A DNA stretch of 64,000 bases from Miscanthus floridulus (taxonomy: Eukaryota > Streptophyta > Magnoliopsida > Poales > Poaceae), in NCBI RefSeq assembly GCF_019320115.1, contig NC_089598.1:33501193-33565192 (forward strand). The letters run 5' to 3'. Below, piece after piece: positions 23,001 to 33,701 of this stretch. Each line of letters opens with the position of its first letter. Within the stretch, counting starts at the first letter, position 1. The position numbers were made by a program, and so were the translations under genes. The notes below the pieces were generated by a model that saw only the letters and a program-made list of their open reading frames with translations, ran no database searches and had not been told where the DNA came from.

Positions 23001-25195
23001 CCCTCGGACTACCCAATAATAACGTGAGCACTAAGCACACTATTCTAACAGTCAGCTACCTTACAATTCCACCCTTCCCCCTTTTCTTCTTTACCACGGC
23101 CATACCCTCGGCCTCCCACGTGCGCACCGGCGTGGCGGCGTTGGCACCGGGCGGTTACGCCAGCCACACCAGTCCCTCCCCACCCTATCTACGGAGTCGA
23201 TACCTTACTAGGCTTGAACGCGAAGCACTAGGTGAAGGAAGCGTGAGCTGGGACACCGCAGTAAGGTCGATACACGGCGGCAGAGCTCCTGCACTGAAAT
23301 GACGACGTTCCGGTGAGCTACAACAACGCCGGAGAACTTGGGGGTAGCAAGTGAGCTCAAGGAACCCACCACGGACATAGATGATGTAGTGGTTCGGCCA
23401 GAGACAGCCCGAGCCGAGCTGGCCGCATGCGCGCGGACGGTGCGGCGGTGCACGGCGGTGGCAAGGTTACGTTAGGGACGGCTAGGAGGTGGTAGTGATT
23501 AGGCAAAGGTGTGATTAGCAGGTGGAGGCGAAGTTGGCGGTGCAACGAATTGAAGCGAGCAGCACTAGATTGGGGACTTTGCCTTCGACGCATGCCACGA
23601 TGGTCTTAACGACCCGGCGAGAGGAAAGCTCCAAATTGGAGCGTGGCACGGTAATGCCCACTATGAGCTAGGGTCGGGTGGTTGGCTGACTACGCGCGCG
23701 AAGTCGTGTACGGGGTTAATTGGACTGAGGTGGCTCCACTACGGTGAATTGAAGGCGCGGATCCAGCGACCATGGTGACAGAGGAATAGGGGAAGGCAGG
23801 CGAGGCTTGGCTCGGTGTTGTCGTGGCGGGACGCGGCTGTCAACTCGAAGCACCACTGCACACGTGCTACAGGCCGATTGGGAACCAGCCAAATGCTCAG
23901 GACGGTGGGCTGCACGGTCATAAATCACTAACCGACGACGGTGGCTCGGCCCTGCGCCGTAGTGGCATGGCACCGGTCAGCGCAGCGTCGCATCGAGCAT
24001 GATGTGATGACAAGGGCAGGCGGGCAAGCCCACGTGCATGTAGTCGTGAGGGTCAGCAGCAGTAGTGGCCGCGCAGCAGCAATGGTCGGAGCGCAGCGCG
24101 ACGCGACGACAAGCATTAGCAGCCAGGCGGACGCGACGGCGGTGGCAGAGTGGCCAGGCGACTCCGCACACACGGTCGTGGCTAACAACAGTGCGGTGAC
24201 GCGACGCAACGAGGACCGCGACACGGCGAAGCGACGACAGCTGGCTGGGCAGAGCAGTGGGCCCACGACGACGGCGGTGTTGGCCAAGCGGCCAGGTCAC
24301 CGGGCGCGGCATGCTCGTGCGTGTGCGTGCATGGCGTGCCAGGCCATAGCAACGGTGGCGCGACCTGCAGCGCGGAGCCAGCGACAGGACCGGCCAACGT
24401 GGTGGCTCGCGTGCAGTGTGCGCGTTGGGCAGCAGGTGCGGCGACGCCGAGTGCCGGCATGGTGATCGCGCCCAGACGCTGCAACCGTGTCATGCATGCT
24501 TTTTAAAGCTGCTCAGAAATCCAACTCGATGATCCAGTAGCTAAACTAACTATTTAACGCTCGAGATGGGATGTCAAGCTACTAAAACAAACCCTAAAAC
24601 CATGCTACTACTTAAACCGATTCTCCTATCAAAATTCCCAAACGTAGCCTCGTCAACCCGCTTTCTAACTTAAGAAACTTAACCACGTCTTGATCGGTTT
24701 CGCGTCGAATATGATTTCCAAGCTATTAAGTAAGCTAACTAGCAAATCCCGTTCTCGGCCGCATGTATTTCACCGTCACCTACGAAGTTTGTACTACAAA
24801 CTTTATTAAAGTGCCGCATGCGCGTTCTATAGTATTCTTGCTCAATAAAAATTAGTTTAGAACCTTAAGTGATAAAATGCGACACGAAATATAACATTCG
24901 TTTCACGTTTTCGATGAACATTTCAAGTTACGTGTATTGCTTTACTCCCTATATTACACATAAGTATGATGCTCATGCAGTGTTTTAGCAAAAGATTGTA
25001 CAGTGTAACACCGAGGGTGTTACACATAGGATGCGCATGGGAAACGGCTAGTGGCGTGGGCAACGTTCGGGGCAACGCGTACCTGTTGCTAGGGCGCTCG
25101 CTCGCAAGCCCGATGCGCTGGGGTGCTCGCTCGCTCGCTGAGCGGGTACCGTCCAACACTAGCATCCCGGATCGAATGTCCGGGCACTAGCAAGT
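20060..25195. repeat. Interspersed repeat with degenerate 'atgttgcaagtgtttca' array, split by a solo LTR
   Basis: 20395-20796 is a degenerate tandem array built from atgttgcaagtgtttcat, gtttcaagtg and agtagatcgggatgttgcat. The host repeat resumes at 25025 (catagg atgcgcatggg) and appears to end near 25190 (gggcactagca). The class is unknown; I recognise only that this pattern is common in grass intergenic DNA. Confidence 0.5.
20797..25024 (-). mobile_element. Solo LTR (~4.2 kb) of a Ty3/gypsy family related to the elements at 45.7-55.2 and 60 kb
   Basis: On the minus strand it begins TGTAACACCCTCGGTGTTAC (from 25024) and ends CGGTTCTACCACA (at 20797), matching the LTR ends of the 60023 element (TGTAACACC...GGTTCTGCCACA). 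A perfect 5-bp target duplication CATAG flanks it (20792-20796 and 25025-25029). Internal similarity includes cctgcaacaggggtaaataa, close to cctgcaacaagggtcaacga of the nested LTR. No primer-binding site, gag or pol is present, so it is a solo LTR from LTR-LTR recombination. The short frames in its GC-rich part (22800-24500) are not genes. Confidence 0.85.
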
Positions 25196-25232
25196 CCCTT
25201 TTTTATACATTTTCTTTCTTCTCAAAAGCCTA

Positions 25233-25491
25233 CTCCATCCATACTCAAAAGTGAAGTCGTTTTGGACAAGTTTGGGGTCAAACATTGGGAATATAAATCA
25301 TGAATAACTTTTAAGTTGTTAAGTTTGGAAATTTGAAAACCATATGTATAGATTTGTCTTGAAAAATACTTTCACAAAAATTTACATATATCACTTTTTG
25401 ATAAATATCTTTATAAAAATAAGTAGTCAAAGTTATGCTTTGGAGACCGTGTCGCTGTCCAAAACGACTTCAATTTTGAGTATGAATGGAG
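25233..25491. mobile_element. Stowaway-type (Tc1/mariner) MITE
   Basis: Terminal inverted repeats ctccatccatactcaaaa and ttttgagtatgaatggag, extending through gtcgttttggaca / tgtccaaaacgac. TA duplications at 25231-25232 and 25492-25493. 259 bp, non-coding. Confidence 0.85.
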
Positions 25492-25493
25492 TA

Positions 25494-26823
25494 TTTGATA
25501 GTCCGCCGTACAAATTATAGGCTACTTTAGTTTTCTCATAATTTAAACTTATTTAACTTCAACCAAGTTCATTAGAAAAAAAAAACAATATCTACAATAT
25601 CAAATTTCAATAAGTCATATATGAAATATGTCTTGATATTATATTTATTTGACTTGCAGATTGTTAGCATACTTTTCTGAAAACTTATGCAAAGTTATAA
25701 AAGTTTGACTTAGTAAAAAGTGAAGTGACCCATAAATTATAGACCTTCTTCGGAACTTAGAAAAATTTCCTTTGAAAATAAATTGATCCCCGTGATATTC
25801 CTAAACGATTCCAATGAAATTTTTGTGTTCCAAAAGTGGCCAAAACGTAGCAGTTGCCTTCTTCCATTCAAAGTTGGCAACAAGAAAATCAACAATCAAG
25901 CAACAAGTTAAAAAAAGCTAAATAAAATCATTATAACCAAAAAAGTTGTTCCATTAATCAAATAGTAACTTAACATACACGATTGAGAATGAAATAGTTT
26001 GAAAATCAGAAAAATGTTGGATTATGTGAAAAAAATATAATAGTTGACGACATATATGAATTGACATATCGAGAATTCATTTCAGATCCCTCATTGTGTT
26101 TGAAATATTCTCCATAAATATGTGTGTGTTGCATGGGAATTTATGGTAACAAATCCAAAAAACAAAAATAAGAGACGCTAAAAAAAAAGACAAAGAAATA
26201 CCGGTACAAAGGGAAAAACCGAGCTCCTTCGGACAAATTGGGAAAGTCTGCCTCGGCCGAGTTTCAATTATAGCTGGGCCAAAATGTTTACTTGGGCTAA
26301 CAATTTATTTAGCTGGGCCAAAATGTTTACTCGGTGGAATTTCTTCCATCATACTAGTTCATGTTCTTCTGCTAAAAAACAATAAAAAAACTAGTTCATG
26401 TTCTTAACGTACCGGGCCAACTTGTTATGCTGACGAGGTCTCCCGGACAGGATCGGTGACTGTGAGCGGCGTGGTGTGGATAGGATCCGAGCCAGGCCAT
26501 GTAGGCTGGACGGCCCAATAATTTTTTGTTACGGACTGTAGCAGGAGGAAAGAACAGCTGAACAGGCATAATCTGCCTAAAACATTTTCTTCACTGGGCC
26601 GAAGTAGGCGAAATGGTTGAGGCCTAAATTTTAGGTCAAAAATAAGCCGGCCCAGTAACGTCTCCTCTGAAATGGGAAACGGACCGTGTACGGGCTTGAA
26701 CACGGAATTTCTTGTCCCGGTATCTTGCTTTCCGTTGTTGGACGAAATGACCCACAGCATTTTGTTTTTGAGAACATTTGACTCACTGTCGTCCAGCCAA
26801 AGGCTCGAAACTCGAGAACCCGG
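25494..26823. other. AT-rich intergenic DNA, no supported gene
   Basis: A 133-codon minus-strand frame at 26826-26425 lacks any recognisable domain. Nearby agctgggccaaaatgtttac is repeated at 26272 and 26311. Nothing else is supported. Confidence 0.4.
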
Positions 26824-26831
26824 CATTTAGC

Positions 26832-27647
26832 CAGCGCCGGTCCTATGATTTTAAGGGCCCTCCGGCGATTTCGTCGTAACGGTCATATATAAGCACTAAT
26901 TTTACTTGTAAAACGAAAGCAAATTCAATAACATATTTTTAATTTAACATGTCTGATAATTATCGAGGAACAATATAGATTAATGAATATATTTGTAGAT
27001 GTATGATAATTATCGATGAATAATGTAGATTAAAAATAATAATATATTCGTTTTCTTTTCTCACCCATGACAAATGTTTCTTAGGTAACATTATAAAATT
27101 CTAACATATAAATTAAAAGAAAAATATGACTATATGGGTACAAAGTACTAGAAGTCTGAAATACTATACAAATAATTAATTTGGATTAAAAATAAAAAGG
27201 AAAAAAATACCTTGGGCCTAAACAAATAATCGGTGATCGCAATTCATAAGAAGCAAAGAATCAAGATGTCGTCGTCGTGGAGCCCTGCCTGGTCGCCGTC
27301 CTCGTGCGTCGTGTCCGTGTCTCCGGTAGTCTAGCTCTTCGCGACGGCGCGGCTCGCCAGCTCCGCGCGTGTAAGGCGCACGTCCCGAACTCACGATCAG
27401 AGTGTGTTGTGTGCAGCGTGACTCCTCGCTTCCTCTCTACCCGAGGGCCGTGGGGAAAAAAACTAGGAAAGAAATGTCAGTGTTGTCTTTTTGGACCGCC
27501 TAACCAGTTATATGTCTCTCTTCTTATTAGTTTGCTAATGCCTAATGTACTATAGGACCTGAGAGTTTATATACCTGAGCTTGAGCCCCTCTTTCGCTTG
27601 GGCCCTCGGCCGACGCACCTCGTGGCCTATCCTTAGGGCCAGCACTG
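26832..27647. mobile_element. Non-autonomous hAT element
   Basis: Ends CAGCGCCGGTCCTA (left) and CAGTGCTGGCCCTAA (right, complemented) form short terminal inverted repeats. The 8-bp target duplication CATTTAGC is perfect (26824-26831 and 27648-27655), as expected for hAT. No transposase is seen in 816 bp; the middle is AT-rich with a GC-rich block near 27270-27440. Confidence 0.85.
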
Positions 27648-27762
27648 CATTTAGCTAATCTCTTTGCAACACAATAACACATCATCTGTAGCGCCCTACG
27701 ATATACGCATACGCGTGTAGGTCTCTTGTATTTCCAAATTTAATTAGGATCTACGTACATAC

Positions 27763-29343
27763 TGAAAGGATCAAGATGTCCAAGAGGGGGTGAATTGGGC
27801 TAATTCTAAATTCTCTTGCAATAATCAAATCCTACGGATAGCCCAATTAACCCCTTGTGTCTAGAAAAGTGTTTCTATCAAACTAACGTACAAAGGACTT
27901 ACAACCTATGTTCCAAACTTACTCTAGCATGGCAATTCTAAGAATGTAAAGATAAGTAATGAATTGCTCAAAGTAAATACTTCAAAGTAAATGCTCAAAG
28001 TAAAGAGAGAGAGGAACGCGGCAATGTTTTGCCGAGGTATCGGAGAGTCGCTACTCCCCACTAGTCCTCGTTGGAGCACCCGCGCAAGGGTGTAGCTCCT
28101 CCTTGATCCGCGCAAGGATTAAGTGCTCTCTACGGGTTGATTCTTCGACACTCCATCGCGGCGAATCACCCAAAGCCGCTCACAACTTGAGTTGGGTCAC
28201 CCATAAGCTCCATCGGGTGATCACCAAGCTTCCAACCACCACCAAGCCGTCTAGGTGATGGCGATCACCAAGAGTAACAAGCACGAACTCTCACTTGATC
28301 ACGCGAAGCCTAATGAGAAGATGGATGCACACTTTGCTACTCTTGATTCACTAATGAGGCTACTCTCTTGGATTCTCAAATCTCAATCACCTCATTAGGA
28401 CCTTGCTCTTCTTGGCACTCACAAACGTGTTTCTTAGCTGTTGGAATGAGCAAAAGTAACTCCACACACGAGTGGAGCTTCTATTTATAAGGCAGCCTGA
28501 AAAACGAACCGTTATGAGCTTCTGCGGGGTGACCGGATGCTCCGGTCATGTTGACCGGACGCTCCGGTCAGTTCAACCTGCGAACCAGTGAAAATGAGTT
28601 GACCGGACGTTGGCAGGGTCCGGTCAGCACTGACCGGACGCGTCCGGTCGTATGAAACCCTCACTGGATGCTTACTGGACTCGACCGGACGCTGAACCCT
28701 CAGGGTCCAGTCAGTACTGACCGGAAGCGTCCGGTCACAGATTCCCTTCTCTGGAACCTTACTGGAGTCGACCGGACGCTGCCTCTCAGCGTCCGGTCAC
28801 TTAACCGATCCAGCGTCCGGTCACACCGAACGCTGTCTGCTGATCAAATGAACTGACCGGACCCTGCGGCCAGCGTCCGGTCACACCGGAGCCAGCGTCC
28901 GGTCAGCATTTGACCCTCCATTCACTTCCAACTCTCGATCATATGTGAATGAAGTTTGCTCTAAAGGATCTTAGGCATTCATAGGAGCTACCTAGAGCTA
29001 GTTTTAACAAGTGTGCACCACACCTAACTCACTAGACTCAACTAGGTCAAGCTACTCGTTCATACCCCCCTTAATAGTACGATCAAAGGAAAAACAAAGT
29101 CCTAAACTACTCTAAGTGTCACTCCAACTCCAATCTATATTTAGAACTAGTCATCCTTAACCTTATCGTCTATCCTTTGAAAACCGAAACAATTTCCATC
29201 GTAGGGGCATGACCAACTTGATTGCCCAATCGATCTCCATTACCATGTCCTAACTTAATTGCCTCTGCAAAACACACGTTAGTCATAGTAATATTGTATT
29301 GACATTAATCACTGAAATCCAACTAGAGGCCTAGATGCTTTCA
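27763..29343 (-). repeat. 3' LTR of the Sirevirus
   Basis: 1581 bp, TG...CA ends, near-identical to 39387-40996. A TATA-like ttataaata (complement of 28482-28490) precedes a cluster (about 28530-28910) of palindromic gaccggacgc / gcgtccggtc motifs. Confidence 0.95.
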
Positions 29344-29357
29344 ATCTCCCCCTTTTT
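29344..29357 (-). promoter_or_regulatory. Polypurine tract of the Sirevirus
   Basis: The minus strand reads AAAAAGGGGGAGAT directly before the 3' LTR; it would prime plus-strand DNA synthesis. Confidence 0.9.
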
Positions 29358-29948
29358 GGTGATTGATGACAATATCACCTCGAGTATGTTAAAGAGTGAT
29401 GTTTTTGATGGGCTTGATTCATATAAGCTTTTGTCAATAAGAACAAAAGTGTTAGGCAAGCTTATATGACCCAAGCCAACACAATGTACTCAAAGGATAT
29501 GAATTAAGCATGAGTACAAATAACAAAGCTCATTTGCATCGAAGTAAAAACGCGGAAGCAAAAGCAAATGAGCATCACTCAAGTGATATGCCATTTAAAT
29601 AATGCAAAGTAGAAAGCACACATGTCATATATCACAATCACGTAGATAACACTATCACATATATATAATAGTATGCATGAAAGTAAACACACGAATGCAT
29701 AAGTAATAGTGTATCACACAAATAAAACTCCAAATGTATATAATAAGCTAATACTAGATAACTAGCTCCCCCTAAAACTCGCTCCCCCAATCTCGCTCCC
29801 CCTGAGTCTACATACTCGAACCCTCTCCCCCTTTGGTGTCAAACACCAAAACCTAGGGGTCGGTCGGTGGGGCTGCAGCGGATGAGCCGGGCGCTGAAGT
29901 ACGTGGAGCAAGATGAAACTGGGCGCCATCATCATCTAACCCTGAGCT

Positions 29949-32304
29949 CTAAACTGACTGACCCTCTGTGGCAGGAAGTGCCGCTGAAGCAGTCTGGGTC
30001 TGAGCTGGGGTAGGTGCTGCCTGTGTTGTTGCAAGGATGTCTGTCGTAGGATCTGACGAGGCGACAGACGAGGGGAGCCTCTGAGTAGTCATGATAGCTG
30101 GAGCTGCTGTAGAGGGATCGACGGTATGCATATGAGGTGGTGTAGGCATGCCGGTCAACTCGCTGAAGGATGCTCCAAGACTCCTAGAGACTGACGTGTC
30201 AGGCACGAATAGCGAGGATGACTACTCTGGTGTGAAGCCCGTCTGAAAAAGCATGAACTGCGGGGGCTACCACTGGTGAAGACAACCACTGGGACACCTA
30301 AACTGTAGGTGAAGCAAATGTAGCTGGAGGCTGTCCCTGACTCTGAAGCCCACTGGGCTGTACTGTTGGAGTCATCGAAGTGGTGGCAGGCGGAGCAAGC
30401 TGGGGCGAAGGCTATGGCTGTGGGGCCCCAAGTGTTGTGACAACATGCTGCATAAATCCCATGAGCTGCTGCTGCATAAGTAACTACTGGTGCTAAAGGA
30501 GCTACTGCTGCCGCTGAAACTTGTCTTGATGAGCCTGAAACTGTGCAAAGTTGGCAGCTATCTCCTGAGCCTATCGTGCCTGCTCCCGCTGCATCCGCTC
30601 AAGAATGGCAATCAATGCGGGGTCTGTCTGCGGTGCAGGTGGTGCTGAGCTGGAACTGCCGGCCTCTGCATCATGTCTGCGTGGAGGCATCTGAGGTATC
30701 GACTGATAGTCATCATCCAAGCTATCACTGGACTCGGTCATCCCCTGTTGTGCCTCAAGCTCCTCCTCCTCTATAGCGGCTATGGCTCTGATGATCTCGT
30801 CCTGCTGAGCTGCTGACTCTGGAACATCTGGACGACGGCTGGGCTGAGCAGGTGCCTGTGGAGTGCTGTGCCTGATCCTCTGTGCCATGTTATATGCTGG
30901 AAACTCTGTGGTGGCAGCCCTGTACTCGGCAACTATCTCTGGGGTCCTGACTTGCACACACTTAAGCATCAGGAAAGTAATCCAATGTGCATATGGAAGC
31001 TGTCTGTGACCCTTAAAGCCCTCAGCAATAGTATCCTCCATCTCTGATAGAAGGAGGTCCCAAATGTCGAACACGATCTGCTACATTAGGGCATTTAGGA
31101 GCCAGAGCTGTAGGCGAGTCAGACCCTCTCTATATCCCAACCTAGGAAGTAGTGTCCTCCTGATAATAGCCTCTTGCACACGAGCTGTAGGAGTCAGGTC
31201 ACTGGGGTTCTTGCTCGACCCCTCACCAAAGGGCTCCTTGAAGCAATGTCACGCCAGATCTGTAGGGGGCACCATCCCTCCATGAGGACGCCTAGGAGGC
31301 TCCTGCTGTCCATAGCATACCTCATGCAACTTGATAGGCTGATCCTGTAGCCTCAGTATCTCCTGGGCCCTGAAGCTCATCACCCGATAATCTCTGCCGT
31401 TGAATGCAAAGAGAATGAAGTTGTGATGCGGATCAACGTAGAGTGAAGCATAAAACTGCCAGACCCAAGATGGTACATATACTCCTGTCTGGCCAATCAG
31501 ATCTGCGAGCCCTGGCAAATATGACAAGTAGGGGCGGATGTGCTCTCCGGTTGCTGCCACAATAGACTCTAAACTGCAGACCCTCTGAGATCTGAACACT
31601 GCCCCACTGTTCAGATATGCGTTGTAGAAGTCCTCCTGGAGCGGTGTGTAGAACCCCTCTGCTACTCTCTCATCCCTCCTCGGAGGGAACCACACGTCGA
31701 ACTCAACAAAACGCAGCTGGCAAACCTGCCTGGCTGTAGCGGCCCTCAAGTCAAGGTGTACCACTGGAGGCGGACCCTATGGTCTAGGCGAAGGGCGTGA
31801 ACCCCTGCGCTGTGTAGCTAGCCTCGCTGGAACAGTAGCACTGGTACGACCAGAGCGGCGAAGCTAGGGTGCCGGCTCGGTCTCCTCAGCCTGCTGGCCC
31901 TCCTGAGTATCCTAAGCTGGCTGAGGCTCTGCTGGTGGGGGCTGCTACTGTGACTCCTGCTGAGACTCCCCCCGACGCTGAGGCTCCTCAATGGCTAGAC
32001 GACGTCCTGCCATCATGATAGTCCTAGGTGGACTACCATGAAGTCGCTCGATCTCCCTTAGTCTGCCCTACGCATCTGGTGCCAGCTGATATGCTATGAC
32101 GACTCCACTGCGGGCACCACCTCTCTCAGCACGCTCTGTGGCCTCAGCTACTGTAGCTGCTCTCGCTATCTCTGCGTTGGGGTACTTGCGCTTCTTGGAT
32201 GTCACCTGCTTTGTTGACTTGCCTTTCGATCCTGTAGGCTGGCGAGGCGGGGGCCTCTGATCATCATCACCTAGGCCACCACCAACGTTCTTGGTGCGAG
32301 CCAT
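29949..32304 (-). pseudogene. Sirevirus envelope-like ORF, interrupted by many TAG codons
   Basis: Starts MARTKNVGG at 32304; the next in-frame stop upstream and the lack of another ATG support this start. A Lys-rich stretch (KGKSTKQVTSKKRK) follows, then a conserved central region (LRFVEFDVWFPPRRDERVAE, VYVPSWVWQFYASLYVDPHH, MSFRAQEILRL), a second block (FDIWDLLLSEMEDTIAEGFK, LPYAHWITFLMLK), and a Gln/Pro/Thr-rich tail. In one frame from 32304 to about 30298 I count 13 stops: 12 TAG and one TGA (31251-31249). Most TAG sit in Gln-rich context. A frameshift lies between about 30298 and 30206. The protein family is a Sirevirus envelope-like or plant-transposon-type protein of unproven function. 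No clear membrane segment is seen. Confidence 0.8.
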
Positions 32305-32359
32305 CTGATCTGACAAGAGGATGAACTGCCGCTGATGAAGATCAACTGTCAAACTAACA

Positions 32360-33701
32360 CTCCCGAGGCTTGGCCTCGATCCTTACTCGCGAGCTTGGCT
32401 CCGAGTTGACTGCCAACTGCCACAAGAACCTCAACGGCACCGACTCGCTGCACAATGGAATAGATGGATATACGTATAAATACAATATATCTAATAGATG
32501 CGAAAGACCTAGGAAGCAAGCAATGTAGGTGCAAAATTGAGACGATGGACAAGCTACCTGACGATCAGCGATCCGGAGAAAAGAAAAGACGTCGCACGGG
32601 GAACCTCGGAACCGGCTAGGGTTAGAGATCGCGAACCACTCCGAAGAATTCGGCGGCCCTAAATGATTTAGGTCAATGCATTGAGATTAGAACTAGGTCA
32701 TATGCGAAGCAATTTGGGAAAACAGAATTGCCCTTACCAATTGAGGAGGAAGAGCTAGGGCACGGCAGCAGCGCTCGATGGCTGAGGGCCGATGGTGGCA
32801 CGACAGCAGTGCTCGATGGCTCGGCTGCAGCGGTGTAGTGGCGAGCGAGGCTAGCGGATGCGGTGGCGCGTGAGGGAGTTCGGCACGGGGCTGCGGCGGT
32901 GCTAGCTAGGGCTTGGCTTGGTCACGGCGGGATGCGGGGCAAAAGGGTACGGTGGTTCGGTTAAATAGATTCCCCAAACGTGACAGAAAAGGAAACAGAG
33001 AAGGAGTCCTGAAGCCACGCGAAATCCACTGACCGGACGCTCTGGTCGTAGCGACCGGACGCTACCACCCAGCGTCCGGTCGATTCCAGAGAGGTCCAAT
33101 ATCTCTGGAATCGGGACCGAACGCGTCCGGTGGTCCATGACCGGACGTAGGCAGGGTCCGGTCAGTATAGCCTGTTTTTCCTTCAATCGACCGGACGCTG
33201 GATCCCTTCCTGACCGGACGCACAAACACAGCGTCCGGTCACTCCTTCAGCAGCAGTTCACCTCCTGTGAACTGACCGGACGCTGGACAGCAGCGTCCGA
33301 TGAGCGTCCGGTGCACCTTTTCCAGCAAATCTTCAAATTTCCTTCGCGCTGCCTGTTCCCAATCAAGTCCTAACTTGAATAAGATCCAAATAAACACCAA
33401 TTGGGACTGATGTGAGTGACCTCTCTCAAATCCTCATATTTTTTCAAAATATTTTGCCTTAGGCTATAACTCTTTTTAGGAAAATAGGCAATAAGAGGGC
33501 AAATTGAACGAAATGACAAAGCGACATTCATGCATATGCAATACTTGTAAGTAAGTCTAGTTGGTTATCAAGTTTAATCCAAGGTTAAGCTTCTTCACAC
33601 GCTTTCCGGCGGTTATCTTAACCATGTTAGACAAGCCCTATATGCATTGCCAAAAATTAAATATGTTGTATATTACAATGAATGCAAGAGATAACACAAG
33701 C
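32360..33701 (-). other. Sirevirus non-coding spacer between pol and the envelope-like ORF
   Basis: No open frame of note. 33025-33320 contains the same palindromic gaccggacgct / agcgtccggtc motifs as the LTRs. It probably holds the splice acceptor or leader for an envelope-like mRNA (inference). Confidence 0.5.
33025..33320. repeat. Internal array of ccggac/gtccgg palindromes in the Sirevirus
   Basis: Repeated gaccggacgct...agcgtccggtc motifs in both orientations, alike in sequence and spacing to those in the LTRs at 28530-28910 and 40180-40560. Confidence 0.8.

Noticed and set aside
22799..24506. Several 60-170 codon frames in a GC-rich block
   Set aside because: They lie inside the solo LTR, overlap each other on both strands and show no domain.
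26425..26826. 133-codon minus-strand frame
   Set aside because: No recognisable domain; near a small repeat and a hAT insertion; length alone is not convincing.
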